DNA from: CAYMJK01 sp043101635
GTDB lineage: Bacteria > Planctomycetota > Phycisphaerae > Phycisphaerales > UBA1924
Assembly (NCBI GenBank): GCA_043101635.1
Contig: JBICIE010000046.1
Span: 1 to 27,041 of the forward strand
DNA: 27,041 nt
Direction: 5' to 3'
Under the pieces are notes generated by a model. It was given only the letters and a program-made list of their open reading frames with translations. It was not told the origin of the DNA and did no database searches. Shown one piece after another: positions 7,337 through 14,991 of the stretch (the first letter of the stretch is position 1; each line of letters starts with the position of its first letter). Both the position numbers and the translations under genes were made by a program.

Positions 7337-8989
7337 ATGTCCTCCCGCCTTCTGCCGGGCGTCACCGCGGCGCTGGTAGTCGCCGCGGGCGCGCCGGTTT
7401 CACTTGCCGACACGCACGATTTCCCATCCGCTGATTCCAAAGTCGTCGCCTCCGTCGGGTTCATTGACGCTGAACAGATCGGGTACTTCTGGTCAGCAGC
7501 CAGGGGCGACAAGGTCGTCGAGACCTTCGCCGATCCCATGCGCTCCATCTCGCGCGTGCTCTGGGAGTTCGACATCCCGCGCAACTCCCTGCGCGAGAGC
7601 TGCAACTGGATCATGTCGCTCAACGGTACGGATGTCGGGAAGTTCAGCGTCTCTCCTGGCCTGCTCGGCCCGCAGAGCGTCGAGTTCAACTTCCCGGCGG
7701 TCGCCTCGGTGAGCGGCAAGTTCGAGGTGATGATCCGCGTGACCAATGAAGTGTCGCCTGGCGCAGGCTCGCACACGCTGCGCTACGCCCTCGCCGGCCC
7801 GCACCAGATCACGCTCGGCGAGAGCGGCGGACCGCCCTGCTACGCCGACTGCGATCGCTCCGGCGTGCTCGACTTCTTCGACTTCCTCTGCTTCCAGAAC
7901 GCCTTTGCCACGGGCGACAAGTACGCCGACTGCGACGGCACCGGCGTGCTCGACTTCTTCGACTTCCTGTGCTTCCAGAACGAGTTCGCCGCCGGCTGCC
8001 CGACCGGGCCGGTGATCGAAGCCTACGGCGACGGGCCGCCGCCGCGCGAGGTCTGCGGCTGCCCGACCACCGACTTCCCGCGGGACCCGCGGGCCACGAT
8101 GATCGATGTCACGGACGTGCCCAGCCCGCTGTGCGGCGCCATCGGCTTCTCCATCCCGCTGAATCACCGCGCCATCGGCGCCGGCTGGGCCACCTGGAGC
8201 CACGGCTACACCGGTGACGTCTACTACACCAACGGCGCTTCCAGCGTCGATGTCACCATGCCGGCCCACACGACGCAGTTCCGCGCCTACGCCGAGCCCA
8301 ATCCATTCAGCGACATCGAGTTCGAAGTCACCGCCATGGGCGTCGGCGGCACGACCAGCCTGACCGAGACCATCAGCGGTTCCAGCGGCGCCAAGGGCTA
8401 CGGCTTCTGCGATGACAGCGGACTCAACAAGATCCGCGTCCGCACCACCGACATGGTCACCGACTTCGCCATCGGCGAGTTCGCCATCTGCACCGAGTGC
8501 CCCGGCGGCGAGATCGTCCCGCTCGGCGACGGGCCCCCGCCCGCCGAACTGTGCGGCACGCGCATGACGCCCTTCCCGCGCGACTCGCGCCCGACGCTCG
8601 TGGACGTCACCAACGTGCCCAGCCCGCTGGGCGGATCGGTCAACTTCAGCATCCCGTGCAGCCACCGCGTCATCGGCGGCGGCTGGGCCACCTGGAGCCA
8701 TGGCTACACCGGCGACGTCTACTACACCAACGGCTCGCCCACGCTCGAGATGACTCTGCCGGCTGACACCAGCCGGTTCCAGACCTACGTCGAGCCCAAC
8801 CCCTTCTCGCTGATCGAGTTCGAGATCATCCTCAACGGCGGCGCCGACAGCCTGATCGAGAGCATCAGCGGCTCCTCCGGCGCCCGGGGCTACGGCTTCT
8901 GCGGCGATGTCAACAGGGTGCGGGTGCGCACGACCGATGGCGTCACCGACTTCGCGGTCGGCGAGTTCGCCATCGCCAAGCCGTTCTGA
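7337..8989 (+). CDS. Secreted protein: internal dockerin plus two WSHGYTGDVY modules
   Basis: A 550-residue exported protein. Signal peptide about 1-24 (ending SLAD). Residues 25-165 are an unassigned N-domain. A dockerin pair lies internally at 168-222 (7838-8002). Two copies of a ~160-residue module follow, about 225-385 and 392-548. Each has a PSPLxGxxxFSIP strand, GWATWSHGYTGDVYYTNG (283-300 and 449-466), SGSSGAxGYGFC and a terminal DFAxGEFAI. The two copies are almost identical in DNA over the WSHGYTG segment, pointing to recent duplication. AAAGGAG at 7323-7329 supports ATG 7337. TAGGAT at 7268-7273 could be a -10 box. Role unknown; a surface or extracellular binding protein is the likeliest reading. 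Confidence 0.8.
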   Translation: MSSRLLPGVTAALVVAAGAPVSLADTHDFPSADSKVVASVGFIDAEQIGYFWSAARGDKVVETFADPMRSISRVLWEFDIPRNSLRESCNWIMSLNGTDVGKFSVSPGLLGPQSVEFNFPAVASVSGKFEVMIRVTNEVSPGAGSHTLRYALAGPHQITLGESGGPPCYADCDRSGVLDFFDFLCFQNAFATGDKYADCDGTGVLDFFDFLCFQNEFAAGCPTGPVIEAYGDGPPPREVCGCPTTDFPRDPRATMIDVTDVPSPLCGAIGFSIPLNHRAIGAGWATWSHGYTGDVYYTNGASSVDVTMPAHTTQFRAYAEPNPFSDIEFEVTAMGVGGTTSLTETISGSSGAKGYGFCDDSGLNKIRVRTTDMVTDFAIGEFAICTECPGGEIVPLGDGPPPAELCGTRMTPFPRDSRPTLVDVTNVPSPLGGSVNFSIPCSHRVIGGGWATWSHGYTGDVYYTNGSPTLEMTLPADTSRFQTYVEPNPFSLIEFEIILNGGADSLIESISGSSGARGYGFCGDVNRVRVRTTDGVTDFAVGEFAIAKPF

Positions 8990-9285
8990 ATGACCATACG
9001 TGTCGCTCCCCCCTGAGCAGGGCCCCGGCAGGCGGCCGGGGCCCTTTTCCTGCCACCACCGGGCGACGTACCCTTCGACGCCCCACAGCGGACCAGAGGA
9101 ATGTGATCACCGGGCCCTGAGCCGGCGACGATCAGGGCGGCGTTGCGACAGATTTCTTGCATAAACGGCGTGAGCGGCCCGGCCGCTCTGCGCTGAGTCT
9201 CCCGAAGCAAACCCTCCGGCCGTGGCGCCTGTCGCTCCGCAGCCGAGAGCCTTGAAGTCACACTTGTTAAGAGAGGTAACCTGCA
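8990..9285 (+). other. Intergenic region with terminator
   Basis: The left part holds the strong terminator at 9020-9048. The remainder has no coding signal I can support. TTGCATAAAC near 9154-9163 and TTGAAG (9252-9257) with TAACCT (9277-9282) are loose promoter-like strings; none has a convincing spacing. Confidence 0.5.
9020..9048 (+). terminator. Intrinsic terminator after the 7337 gene
   Basis: GGGCCCCGGC (9020-9029) and GCCGGGGCCC (9035-9044) form a perfect 10-bp stem with a 5-nt loop, followed by TTTT. Confidence 0.88.
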
Positions 9286-11028
9286 ATGCCAGACAAGAGA
9301 CTCGCCGGCGCCATCGCCCTGATGGTCGCCGGCGCCATCAGCAACGCCGCGACCGCCCAGATGCTGGATGACTTCGAGCACGGCGACCCCGGCCGGTACG
9401 CCGCGACCGGCGGCGGGTCCATCCAGCTCCGGGCGGATGCCGCCTACAACGGGTCGCTCGGCGCCCGGGTCAGCTCGCCCACCGACGACTCCTGGTTCTC
9501 CCGGGCGGAGGACATGACCGCCGCCGGGCGGACCTATCGCACCTGGGTGCGCATCCGCGGCGAAGGAGTCGCCTCGGTCGGGGTCGACGCAGACCATCCC
9601 GATGGCCCGGTCCGCGCAGCGCTGTCGGCCCTGCCCTTCCAGCACGGCCTGCGCCTGGAGCGGCCGCTCGACTTCGGCGGCCTCGCCGTCGCCGCGGCAT
9701 ATCTCGACGTCGAGCCGGGACGCTGGTACCAGCTCGAACTGGCCTGGAACGACACCGGGCGCATGGCGGCGCAGGTGTACGACGAGGGCGGGGTGATGCT
9801 CGCCCAGACGGGGCTCATATTCGTCGAGCGATACGGGTCCGGCCCCGCCGCCTTCCGCGCCACCGGCGACGGGGCCGACTTCGACGACTTCCGCGCCATC
9901 AGTTGCCCGGGCGACTGCGACGGCTCGGGCAAGCTCGACTTCTTCGACTTCCTGTGCTTCCAGACGCAGTTCGCCAGCGGCAGCATGCTGGCCGACTGCG
10001 ACAGCTCCGGGACGCTGGACTTCTTCGACTTCCTGTGCTTCCAGACGGCGTTCGCCGAGGGCTGCCCGGCCGAGCCGGTGGTGACGAAGCACGGATCCAG
10101 CACGGTCCCGTCGGTGGTCTGCGGCGAGAGCGTCACCGCCTTCGGCCCCAGCGGCGTGCCCGACGGGACCAAGGTCGACAGCGTCACCGGGCCCCTGTGC
10201 GGCCAGATCCGCTTCTCGCGCCAGCTCGAAAAGAGCACCGCCAGCGCCTCGTGGGGCCACGGCTACGGCGGCGACACCTACTTCAACATCGCCGGCGGTC
10301 TCACCTCCATCATGATGCCCCCCGGGACGACCCGCTTCCGCCTGTCTCTGCGTGCGATCGTGCTGCTGGACCGCGAGTTCACCGTGGCGGCGGTCGGACG
10401 AAGCGGCGTCACGCAGACCACCAAGGTGCTCAATGGCACGAACCCCGCCGACGTCTTCAGCTTCTGCGATGAGGAGGGGCTGCTCGGCGTCTACGTCACC
10501 GGACCGGACTGGTACACGATCGGCGAGTTCGCCATCGACCAGCAGTGCGCCACCGTGGACGCCCTGGGCAGTTCGGCGCCTCTGCTGGCGATGTGCGGCG
10601 CCTGGATGCACAACTTCAGCAAGGACACCCGCCCCACGTTCACCGACTTCAGTGACGTTCCCACCCCGCTGGGCGACAGGATCCACTTCTCGATCCCGCT
10701 CCAGCACCGCGCGGTCGGCTTCGGCTGGCCCTCCTGGAGCCACGGCTACACCGGCGACGTGTACTTCACCAATGGATCGCGCTCCGTCACCATCACCGCG
10801 CCGGAGGGGACCCGGCGCTTCCGCTTCTACGCCCAGCCCAGCGCCTTCGAGGATGTGCAGATCCGCGTGAGCGTCAACGGCGGCGATGCGGTGAGCCAGA
10901 CCGTGAGCGGCGCCGGCGGCGCCAAGGGCTTCGGCGTCTGCGGGCCAGTGCACTCGGTCACCGTCAGCACCCCGCTGCTCGGCGGAGTCAAGGACTTCGC
11001 CATCGGCGAGTTCTCCATCGCCCAGTAA
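9286..11028 (+). CDS. Secreted protein: lectin-like N-domain, dockerin, two WSHGYTG-type modules
   Basis: A 580-residue exported protein. Signal peptide 1-25 (ATAQ). Residues about 28-203 look like a concanavalin/LamG-type beta-sandwich (LDDFEHGDPGRY, YRTWVRIRG, DVEPGRWYQLELAWNDTG, FDDFRA), a fold often used for binding glycans. A dockerin pair is at 207-261 (9904-10068). Two C-terminal modules follow: a divergent one (about 265-420, SWGHGYGGDTYFN) and a canonical one (about 425-580, SWSHGYTGDVYFTNG at 483-497, ending DFAIGEFSIAQ). The domain order matches the 7337 gene. GAGAGGT at 9271-9277 precedes ATG 9286. A strong terminator follows. Exact ligand unknown. Confidence 0.8.
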   Translation: MPDKRLAGAIALMVAGAISNAATAQMLDDFEHGDPGRYAATGGGSIQLRADAAYNGSLGARVSSPTDDSWFSRAEDMTAAGRTYRTWVRIRGEGVASVGVDADHPDGPVRAALSALPFQHGLRLERPLDFGGLAVAAAYLDVEPGRWYQLELAWNDTGRMAAQVYDEGGVMLAQTGLIFVERYGSGPAAFRATGDGADFDDFRAISCPGDCDGSGKLDFFDFLCFQTQFASGSMLADCDSSGTLDFFDFLCFQTAFAEGCPAEPVVTKHGSSTVPSVVCGESVTAFGPSGVPDGTKVDSVTGPLCGQIRFSRQLEKSTASASWGHGYGGDTYFNIAGGLTSIMMPPGTTRFRLSLRAIVLLDREFTVAAVGRSGVTQTTKVLNGTNPADVFSFCDEEGLLGVYVTGPDWYTIGEFAIDQQCATVDALGSSAPLLAMCGAWMHNFSKDTRPTFTDFSDVPTPLGDRIHFSIPLQHRAVGFGWPSWSHGYTGDVYFTNGSRSVTITAPEGTRRFRFYAQPSAFEDVQIRVSVNGGDAVSQTVSGAGGAKGFGVCGPVHSVTVSTPLLGGVKDFAIGEFSIAQ

Positions 11029-11049
11029 GAGCGGCTGATCAAGGGATTC

Positions 11050-11076
11050 AGGCCCGGCCACGGCCGGGCCTTTTTT
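11050..11076 (+). terminator. Intrinsic terminator after the 9286 gene
   Basis: AGGCCCGGC (11050-11058) pairs with GCCGGGCCT (11063-11071), followed by an uninterrupted T run to 11076. Confidence 0.92.
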
Positions 11077-11087
11077 CATGCGCCCGC

Positions 11088-11116
11088 TTGGCAGCGGCCC
11101 GGCTTTCTGCTATCTT
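11088..11116 (+). promoter_or_regulatory. Sigma-70-type promoter of the 11145 gene
   Basis: TTGGCA (11088-11093), a 17-nt spacer, then TATCTT (11111-11116). It sits directly between the previous terminator and the next start. Predicted transcription start near 11123, leaving a leader just long enough for the GAGGGAGG ribosome binding site (11130-11137). Confidence 0.7.
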
Positions 11117-11144
11117 GGCCAAAGACCAAGAGGGAGGTATTGTC

Positions 11145-12035
11145 ATGCCGTTCAAGCTGTTCGTCGCCGCCGCGGCCGGGGCTGTTGCCACGCACGCCAG
11201 CGCCATCGATGTCGCCATCGTCTCGGCCTCATCCAGTTCCCCCACCAGTTCCTGGTACACGACCATGCAGGACCTCCTGCTTGGCACGACGCTGTTCGAC
11301 ACCGTCGATGTCCTGCCCCTCGCCAGCGGGACCGGCACGCCGACCCTGGACCAGCTTCAGATGTACGACGCCGTCATCGTCTGGACCAACTCCACCCCGG
11401 ATGACAACGAGGCCCTCGGCGACGTGCTGGCCGACTACGTCGACGCCGGCGGCGGGGTCGTCGTCGCCGTCTTCGCCAACAGCACCACGACGGCGGGCCG
11501 CGACATCGGCGGCCGCTGGCGCGACAACCCGGACTACGAGGTCATCGTGCCGCGCAGCGGCAACACGACAGGGCGGGCCCTGCTCGGCGACTTCGACCCA
11601 GCCCACCCGATCATGAACGATGTCGGCTCCTTCGACGGCGGCTCCAGCAGCTTCCGACCGACCGTGACCGACCTGCATCCCGGCGCCACCGCGATCGCGC
11701 ACTGGGACGACGGACGCGTGCTCGTCGCCGTCGGCGCCAACCCGAAGCGCGTCGATCTCGGCTTCTACCCGCACCCGAGCACGATCTCATCCAGCTTCTG
11801 GGACATCACCACCGACGGCGACAAGATCATGGGCAACGCCCTGGTCTTCGTCGCCTCCGGCAGCGTCTGCTACGCCGACTGCGATCGCTCCGGATCCCTC
11901 GACTTCTTCGACTTCCTCTGCTTCCAGAACGAGTTCGCAACCGGCGCCCCGTACGCCGACTGCGACGGCTCCGGCGCCCTGGACTTCTTCGATTTCCTGT
12001 GCTTCCAGAACGAGTTCGCCGCCGGCTGCCCGTAG
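11145..12035 (+). CDS. Secreted dockerin protein with amidotransferase-like fold
   Basis: A 296-residue exported protein. The signal peptide ends near residue 18 (THASA). Residues about 19-235 resemble a class-I glutamine-amidotransferase-like / ThuA-like Rossmann fold: IDVAIVSASSSSP, LDQLQMYDAVIVWTNS, ADYVDAGGGVVVAVF, PAHPIMNDVGSF and RVLVAVGANPKRVDLGFYP. The nucleophile cysteine of active amidotransferases is not seen at the expected elbow (VVVAVFANS), so a non-catalytic role is likely. The C-terminal 55 residues (11868-12032) are a dockerin pair. ATG 11145 has GAGGGAGG 7 nt upstream. The frame opens earlier (11088), but that part covers the promoter. It has its own promoter and is a single-gene unit. 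Confidence 0.78.
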   Translation: MPFKLFVAAAAGAVATHASAIDVAIVSASSSSPTSSWYTTMQDLLLGTTLFDTVDVLPLASGTGTPTLDQLQMYDAVIVWTNSTPDDNEALGDVLADYVDAGGGVVVAVFANSTTTAGRDIGGRWRDNPDYEVIVPRSGNTTGRALLGDFDPAHPIMNDVGSFDGGSSSFRPTVTDLHPGATAIAHWDDGRVLVAVGANPKRVDLGFYPHPSTISSSFWDITTDGDKIMGNALVFVASGSVCYADCDRSGSLDFFDFLCFQNEFATGAPYADCDGSGALDFFDFLCFQNEFAAGCP

Positions 12036-12107
12036 GCCCCCGTAGGCCTGGACCGCCGATGGATGTTGATCGCGATTCAGGCGCGTAGCGGCGGCCGGAG
12101 GAGGCGG

Positions 12108-12124
12108 CCCCCACGGAGTGGGGG
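12108..12124. terminator. GC hairpin between convergent genes
   Basis: CCCCCAC, loop GGA, GTGGGGG. It lies between the dockerin gene ending at 12035 and the minus-strand gene ending at 12133. There is no U tract, so its role as a bidirectional terminator is uncertain. Confidence 0.4.
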
Positions 12125-12132
12125 GGTACCCG

Positions 12133-12909
12133 TTACGAAACGACCAGCGACGCAAACGCGTCCCATGCGCCGGTGCGCGCGTTGGCCATCGTCGCAAGCG
12201 ATGTGACGTTGAGCACGCCCACGCCGCCGGCGAGCCAGCGGTCGAACGACCGCGTCAGGGCGCACCGGACCGCAAGCAGGAGAACGCCGAGCGCCATCGT
12301 GGCCAGGTACGGGCCGCACAGGCGCTCCCAGTCCGTGCCGGCATAGAGACCGCTGAGGGCGTCGATGCGGCTGATGGCGGCCGGGAGGATCATGAGCGTG
12401 GCGCTCAGCATCATCGCCCGATGCGCGATCGGCTTGCGCCGCTTCCACACTGCGATCCCCACCATCGCGCCGAACAGCAGCACCGCCCCCAGCGGGACCG
12501 CCAGGAACTGCTTCGGCGTCAGCGTCCACAGGATCAGCTCCGGCGGGGTCACCTGCGCCGACCGCACGCCGACGAGCACGCCCAGCACCACGATCGCCGC
12601 GGCCAGCCCCACGCCGACCTTCCCGATCGCCATGTGCAGCTTCCGCTTGCGCAGCGCCACCAGCGTCGGCTGCAGCACCATCAGCAGCATCCAGGCCGAC
12701 ATCGCCACCCCGTGCACGATGATCAGCGTGCGGATCGGCGGCGGGATCGGCCGCCCCGGGTGCGACCGGCCGTGGAAGTAGAAGAGCTGAAAGCCCACGA
12801 TCGTCCCGACCAGCAGCGCCGCCGCCGAAGCCGGGTAGAACCACCGGACAAGGTCAACCCGCGCCGGCTGGTGCGGAACGGCGGGCGCCGAGGGCGTCAG
12901 AGCGCTCAT
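12133..12909 (-). CDS. Polytopic membrane protein, unknown function
   Basis: A 258-residue protein with about seven hydrophobic segments. Conserved-looking histidines lie at or near membrane boundaries: FYFHGRSHPG, LIIVHGVAMSAWMLL, KRKLHMAIGKVG and KPIAHRAMMLSATLM. The spacing of His and Gln resembles small haem-binding or DUF420/DUF2306-like membrane proteins, but I cannot name the family. ATG 12909 has GGAG 7 nt upstream. It lies downstream of tatA on the same strand but has its own predicted promoter. Confidence 0.65.
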   Translation of the reverse strand: MSALTPSAPAVPHQPARVDLVRWFYPASAAALLVGTIVGFQLFYFHGRSHPGRPIPPPIRTLIIVHGVAMSAWMLLMVLQPTLVALRKRKLHMAIGKVGVGLAAAIVVLGVLVGVRSAQVTPPELILWTLTPKQFLAVPLGAVLLFGAMVGIAVWKRRKPIAHRAMMLSATLMILPAAISRIDALSGLYAGTDWERLCGPYLATMALGVLLLAVRCALTRSFDRWLAGGVGVLNVTSLATMANARTGAWDAFASLVVS

Positions 12910-12972
12910 GCGTCACTCCAGAGCCGCTGGGGCCGTCGGGCCCCGGCCCGCCGCGGCGACAGCACGGCGGCG

Positions 12973-13000
12973 AGTATACAGCCGGGCGCCCGGAAGTCCA
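12973..13000 (-). promoter_or_regulatory. Predicted promoter of the 12909 membrane protein gene
   Basis: On the minus strand TGGACT (13000-12995), a 16-nt spacer and TATACT (12978-12973) form a fair -35/-10 pair. The leader would be about 57 nt. Confidence 0.5.
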
Positions 13001-13028
13001 GCAGGCCTGTCAGCCCGGAGGCCCCGGG

Positions 13029-13352
13029 TCACGGCGCCGGCGGAGGGGTCTCGACTTCCGCTTCCGCTGCCGGCGGAGTCTCCGGCGGCGCCGCGCTGTG
13101 CGGGGGGGCGCCGTGGGCCATCGCCCCCACGGCTGCGGCGCCGCCGATCGCCGCGAGCGGCCCCGGGCGCCGTTGGGGGGCGGGCGGCGCAGCGGCGCGG
13201 TCCGCCTCTTCGGTGATTTCCCGCAGGCCCTTCTTGAACTCCATGATCGACCTGCCGACGTTGCGCCCCACCTCCGGCAGCCGCCGCCCGAACAGCAGCA
13301 CGCCGAGCAGAGCCAGCAGCACCCACTCCCACTGCCCAGGAAGACTGAACAT
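13029..13352 (-). CDS. tatA: Twin-arginine translocase subunit TatA
   Basis: A 107-residue TatA/B-family protein. The N-terminal helix (about 9-21, WEWVLLALLGVLLF) is the single membrane span. It is followed by the FG hinge (21-22) and an amphipathic helix (RRLPEVGRNVGRSIMEFKKG, 23-42). The C-terminal half is Pro/Ala-rich and probably disordered. TatA oligomers form the pore that exports folded proteins with twin-arginine signals. It could be TatB instead, since short family members are hard to separate; the LPEVGRNVG segment favours TatA. GGAGG lies 7 nt before ATG 13352. No tatC is nearby. None of the signal peptides in this window shows a clear RR motif. Confidence 0.88.
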   Translation of the reverse strand: MFSLPGQWEWVLLALLGVLLFGRRLPEVGRNVGRSIMEFKKGLREITEEADRAAAPPAPQRRPGPLAAIGGAAAVGAMAHGAPPHSAAPPETPPAAEAEVETPPPAP

Positions 13353-13381
13353 CGGATCGCCTCCAGCACAACCGGCAGCGC

Positions 13382-13400
13382 ATGATACCGGCTGAGCCGG
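13382..13400 (-). promoter_or_regulatory. Predicted -10 of tatA with overlapping palindrome
   Basis: On the minus strand TATCAT (13387-13382) is a good -10 box about 30 nt before ATG 13352. Immediately upstream CCGGCT-G-AGCCGG (13388-13400) is an interrupted palindrome in the -35/-10 spacer. A TTGCCC (13407-13402) gives only a 14-nt spacer. The palindrome could be an operator. Confidence 0.4.
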
Positions 13401-13490
13401 CGGGCAAGTTCGCAGCCTGGCCGCAGCCGGCGGGTCCCGGCGCCGAAGGGGCCCGGCGCGCCGCGGCCGCCCGGGAGCGACCCGTTTTGC

Positions 13491-13519
13491 TTGCGGGGCG
13501 CGAGCCCTGCGGTTACACT
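13491..13519 (+). promoter_or_regulatory. Sigma-70-type promoter of the 13567-15738 unit
   Basis: TTGCGG (13491-13496), a 17-nt spacer, TACACT (13514-13519). Predicted start near 13526, about 40 nt before the ATG. Confidence 0.6.
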
Positions 13520-13566
13520 GGCGCTGGGCCACCGCTGCGTCGATCGCGACGCGGGAGGTAGATTTC

Positions 13567-14967
13567 ATGCCCACACCGAGACATTGCGCCGCGCTTGCCG
13601 CCGCGGGGTTCTCTGCCGCAGCGGACGCCCAGCAGGGCCCGGAGCCGGACTGGGTGAGCCAGTTCGGAACCGTGGAGATGGACTGGGCGACCTCCGTGGT
13701 CCCTGGCGACGCGGGCGGGTTGTTCTGCGCGGGGTTTACCCGGGGCATCCTGGGCGGGCCCAGCACGGGCGACTCTGCAGCCTTCCTGTTCCACGCCGGG
13801 GCCCGGCCCTGGATCACGCAGTTCGGCACGGTCTGGGGCGAAAGGGCGTATGCGCTTGCGCTGGATGGCGCCGGCGGCGTGTTCATCGGCGGGTACACGC
13901 GGGGCGACCTTGCTGCGCCTCGCATCGGCGGCCAGGACGCCTTCCTGGCGCGATATGACCGCGACGGGACCCGCCTGTGGATCACACAATTCGGCACGGA
14001 AGACTACGAGGAAGTGCGCGCTCTGCTGCCGGACGGCGCCGGCGGCGTGTTTGCGGCCGGGAAGACGGCCGGGTCACTGGCCGGTCCAGGCGCCGGCTTG
14101 GACGACGCATGGCTGGCGCGCTACGACGCGAGCGGCGCCCGACTATGGGTCGCACAGTTTGGAAGTAGCGGCGACGACGGGATCTCGAGCCTTGCGCCGG
14201 ATGGGTCCGGCGGCTTCTTCGCATCCGGGAGCACCGACGGCGCGCTCGCCGGCGCCACGGCAGGCGGACAGGACGCGTTCGTGACCCGTTACGACGGGAG
14301 CGGACAGCGATTGTGGCTCAAGCAGTTCGGGACCGCGGAATACGAGACCGGCGTCGGGCTGGCGTCGGACGGCGCAGGTGGTGTGTTCATGACCGGGCGC
14401 ACTTCTGGAAGCCTGGGAGGCCCGCACGCGGGCCGGTCTGATGGCTACGCCATGCGTCTTGGGCCGATCGGCGAGGTGCGCTGGATCATCCAGTTTGGTG
14501 GGCCCGAGACTGACTACTCCTATGGGGCGGCGCCGGATGGCGCCGGCGGCGTGTACCTCTCCGGGATCTCCGTCGAGGAACCTGGTGGCCCGTGGGTCGG
14601 GTGGCTGGCGCGGCACAGCGCAGATGGCGCCCGCATCTGGAGATCGCGCGTCGGCCCGCCCGGCGTAGCGACGCCGGGGGCCCTCGCCCTCGACCACGCG
14701 GGCGGGGTGCTGGTTTCCGGCGTTGCGTACGGCGACTTCGGCGGGCGCTGGGCCGGCGACTATGACTGTTTCATCGCTCGCTTCGGCCCCGACGCACGCT
14801 GCGCCGCCGACTGTGACCGCTCGGGCGCACTCGATCTGTTCGATTTTCTGTGTTTCCAGTCGCTGTTCGCCGCCGGCGACCCCGGCGCGGACTGCGACGA
14901 GAGTGGCGCACTCGACGTGTTCGACTTCCTGTGCTTTCAGGACGCCTTCGCCGCCTGCTGCCCATGA
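13567..14967 (+). CDS. Secreted beta-propeller (SBBP-type repeat) protein with C-terminal dockerin
   Basis: A 466-residue exported protein. Signal peptide 1-22 (ADAQ). Residues about 29-405 consist of roughly seven ~50-residue repeats, each with a W-x-x-QFGT-like strand (WVSQFGT, WITQFGT, LWITQFGT, LWVAQFGS, LWLKQFGT, WIIQFGG, IWRSRVG), a DGAGGVFxxG turn and a DAFLARYD strand. Seven such blades suggest a closed beta-propeller of the SBBP type. The C-terminal 55 residues (14800-14964) are a dockerin pair; it ends CCP where its relatives end GCP. GGGAGGT at 13553-13559 supports ATG 13567. The next gene starts 24 nt after the stop, so both are probably one transcript. Confidence 0.84.
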   Translation: MPTPRHCAALAAAGFSAAADAQQGPEPDWVSQFGTVEMDWATSVVPGDAGGLFCAGFTRGILGGPSTGDSAAFLFHAGARPWITQFGTVWGERAYALALDGAGGVFIGGYTRGDLAAPRIGGQDAFLARYDRDGTRLWITQFGTEDYEEVRALLPDGAGGVFAAGKTAGSLAGPGAGLDDAWLARYDASGARLWVAQFGSSGDDGISSLAPDGSGGFFASGSTDGALAGATAGGQDAFVTRYDGSGQRLWLKQFGTAEYETGVGLASDGAGGVFMTGRTSGSLGGPHAGRSDGYAMRLGPIGEVRWIIQFGGPETDYSYGAAPDGAGGVYLSGISVEEPGGPWVGWLARHSADGARIWRSRVGPPGVATPGALALDHAGGVLVSGVAYGDFGGRWAGDYDCFIARFGPDARCAADCDRSGALDLFDFLCFQSLFAAGDPGADCDESGALDVFDFLCFQDAFAACCP

Positions 14968-14991
14968 CCGGCTCGCATGAAGGGGAATCGC

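Noticed and set aside
3602..9000. A selenoprotein gene read through UGA near selBAC
   Set aside because: I looked for coding sequence continuing past in-frame TGA stops at gene ends around the unit and found none; neighbouring genes end normally or at terminators.
11145..12035. Active glutamine amidotransferase or intracellular protease
   Set aside because: The fold is suggested by the sequence, but no nucleophile Cys elbow or catalytic triad can be placed.
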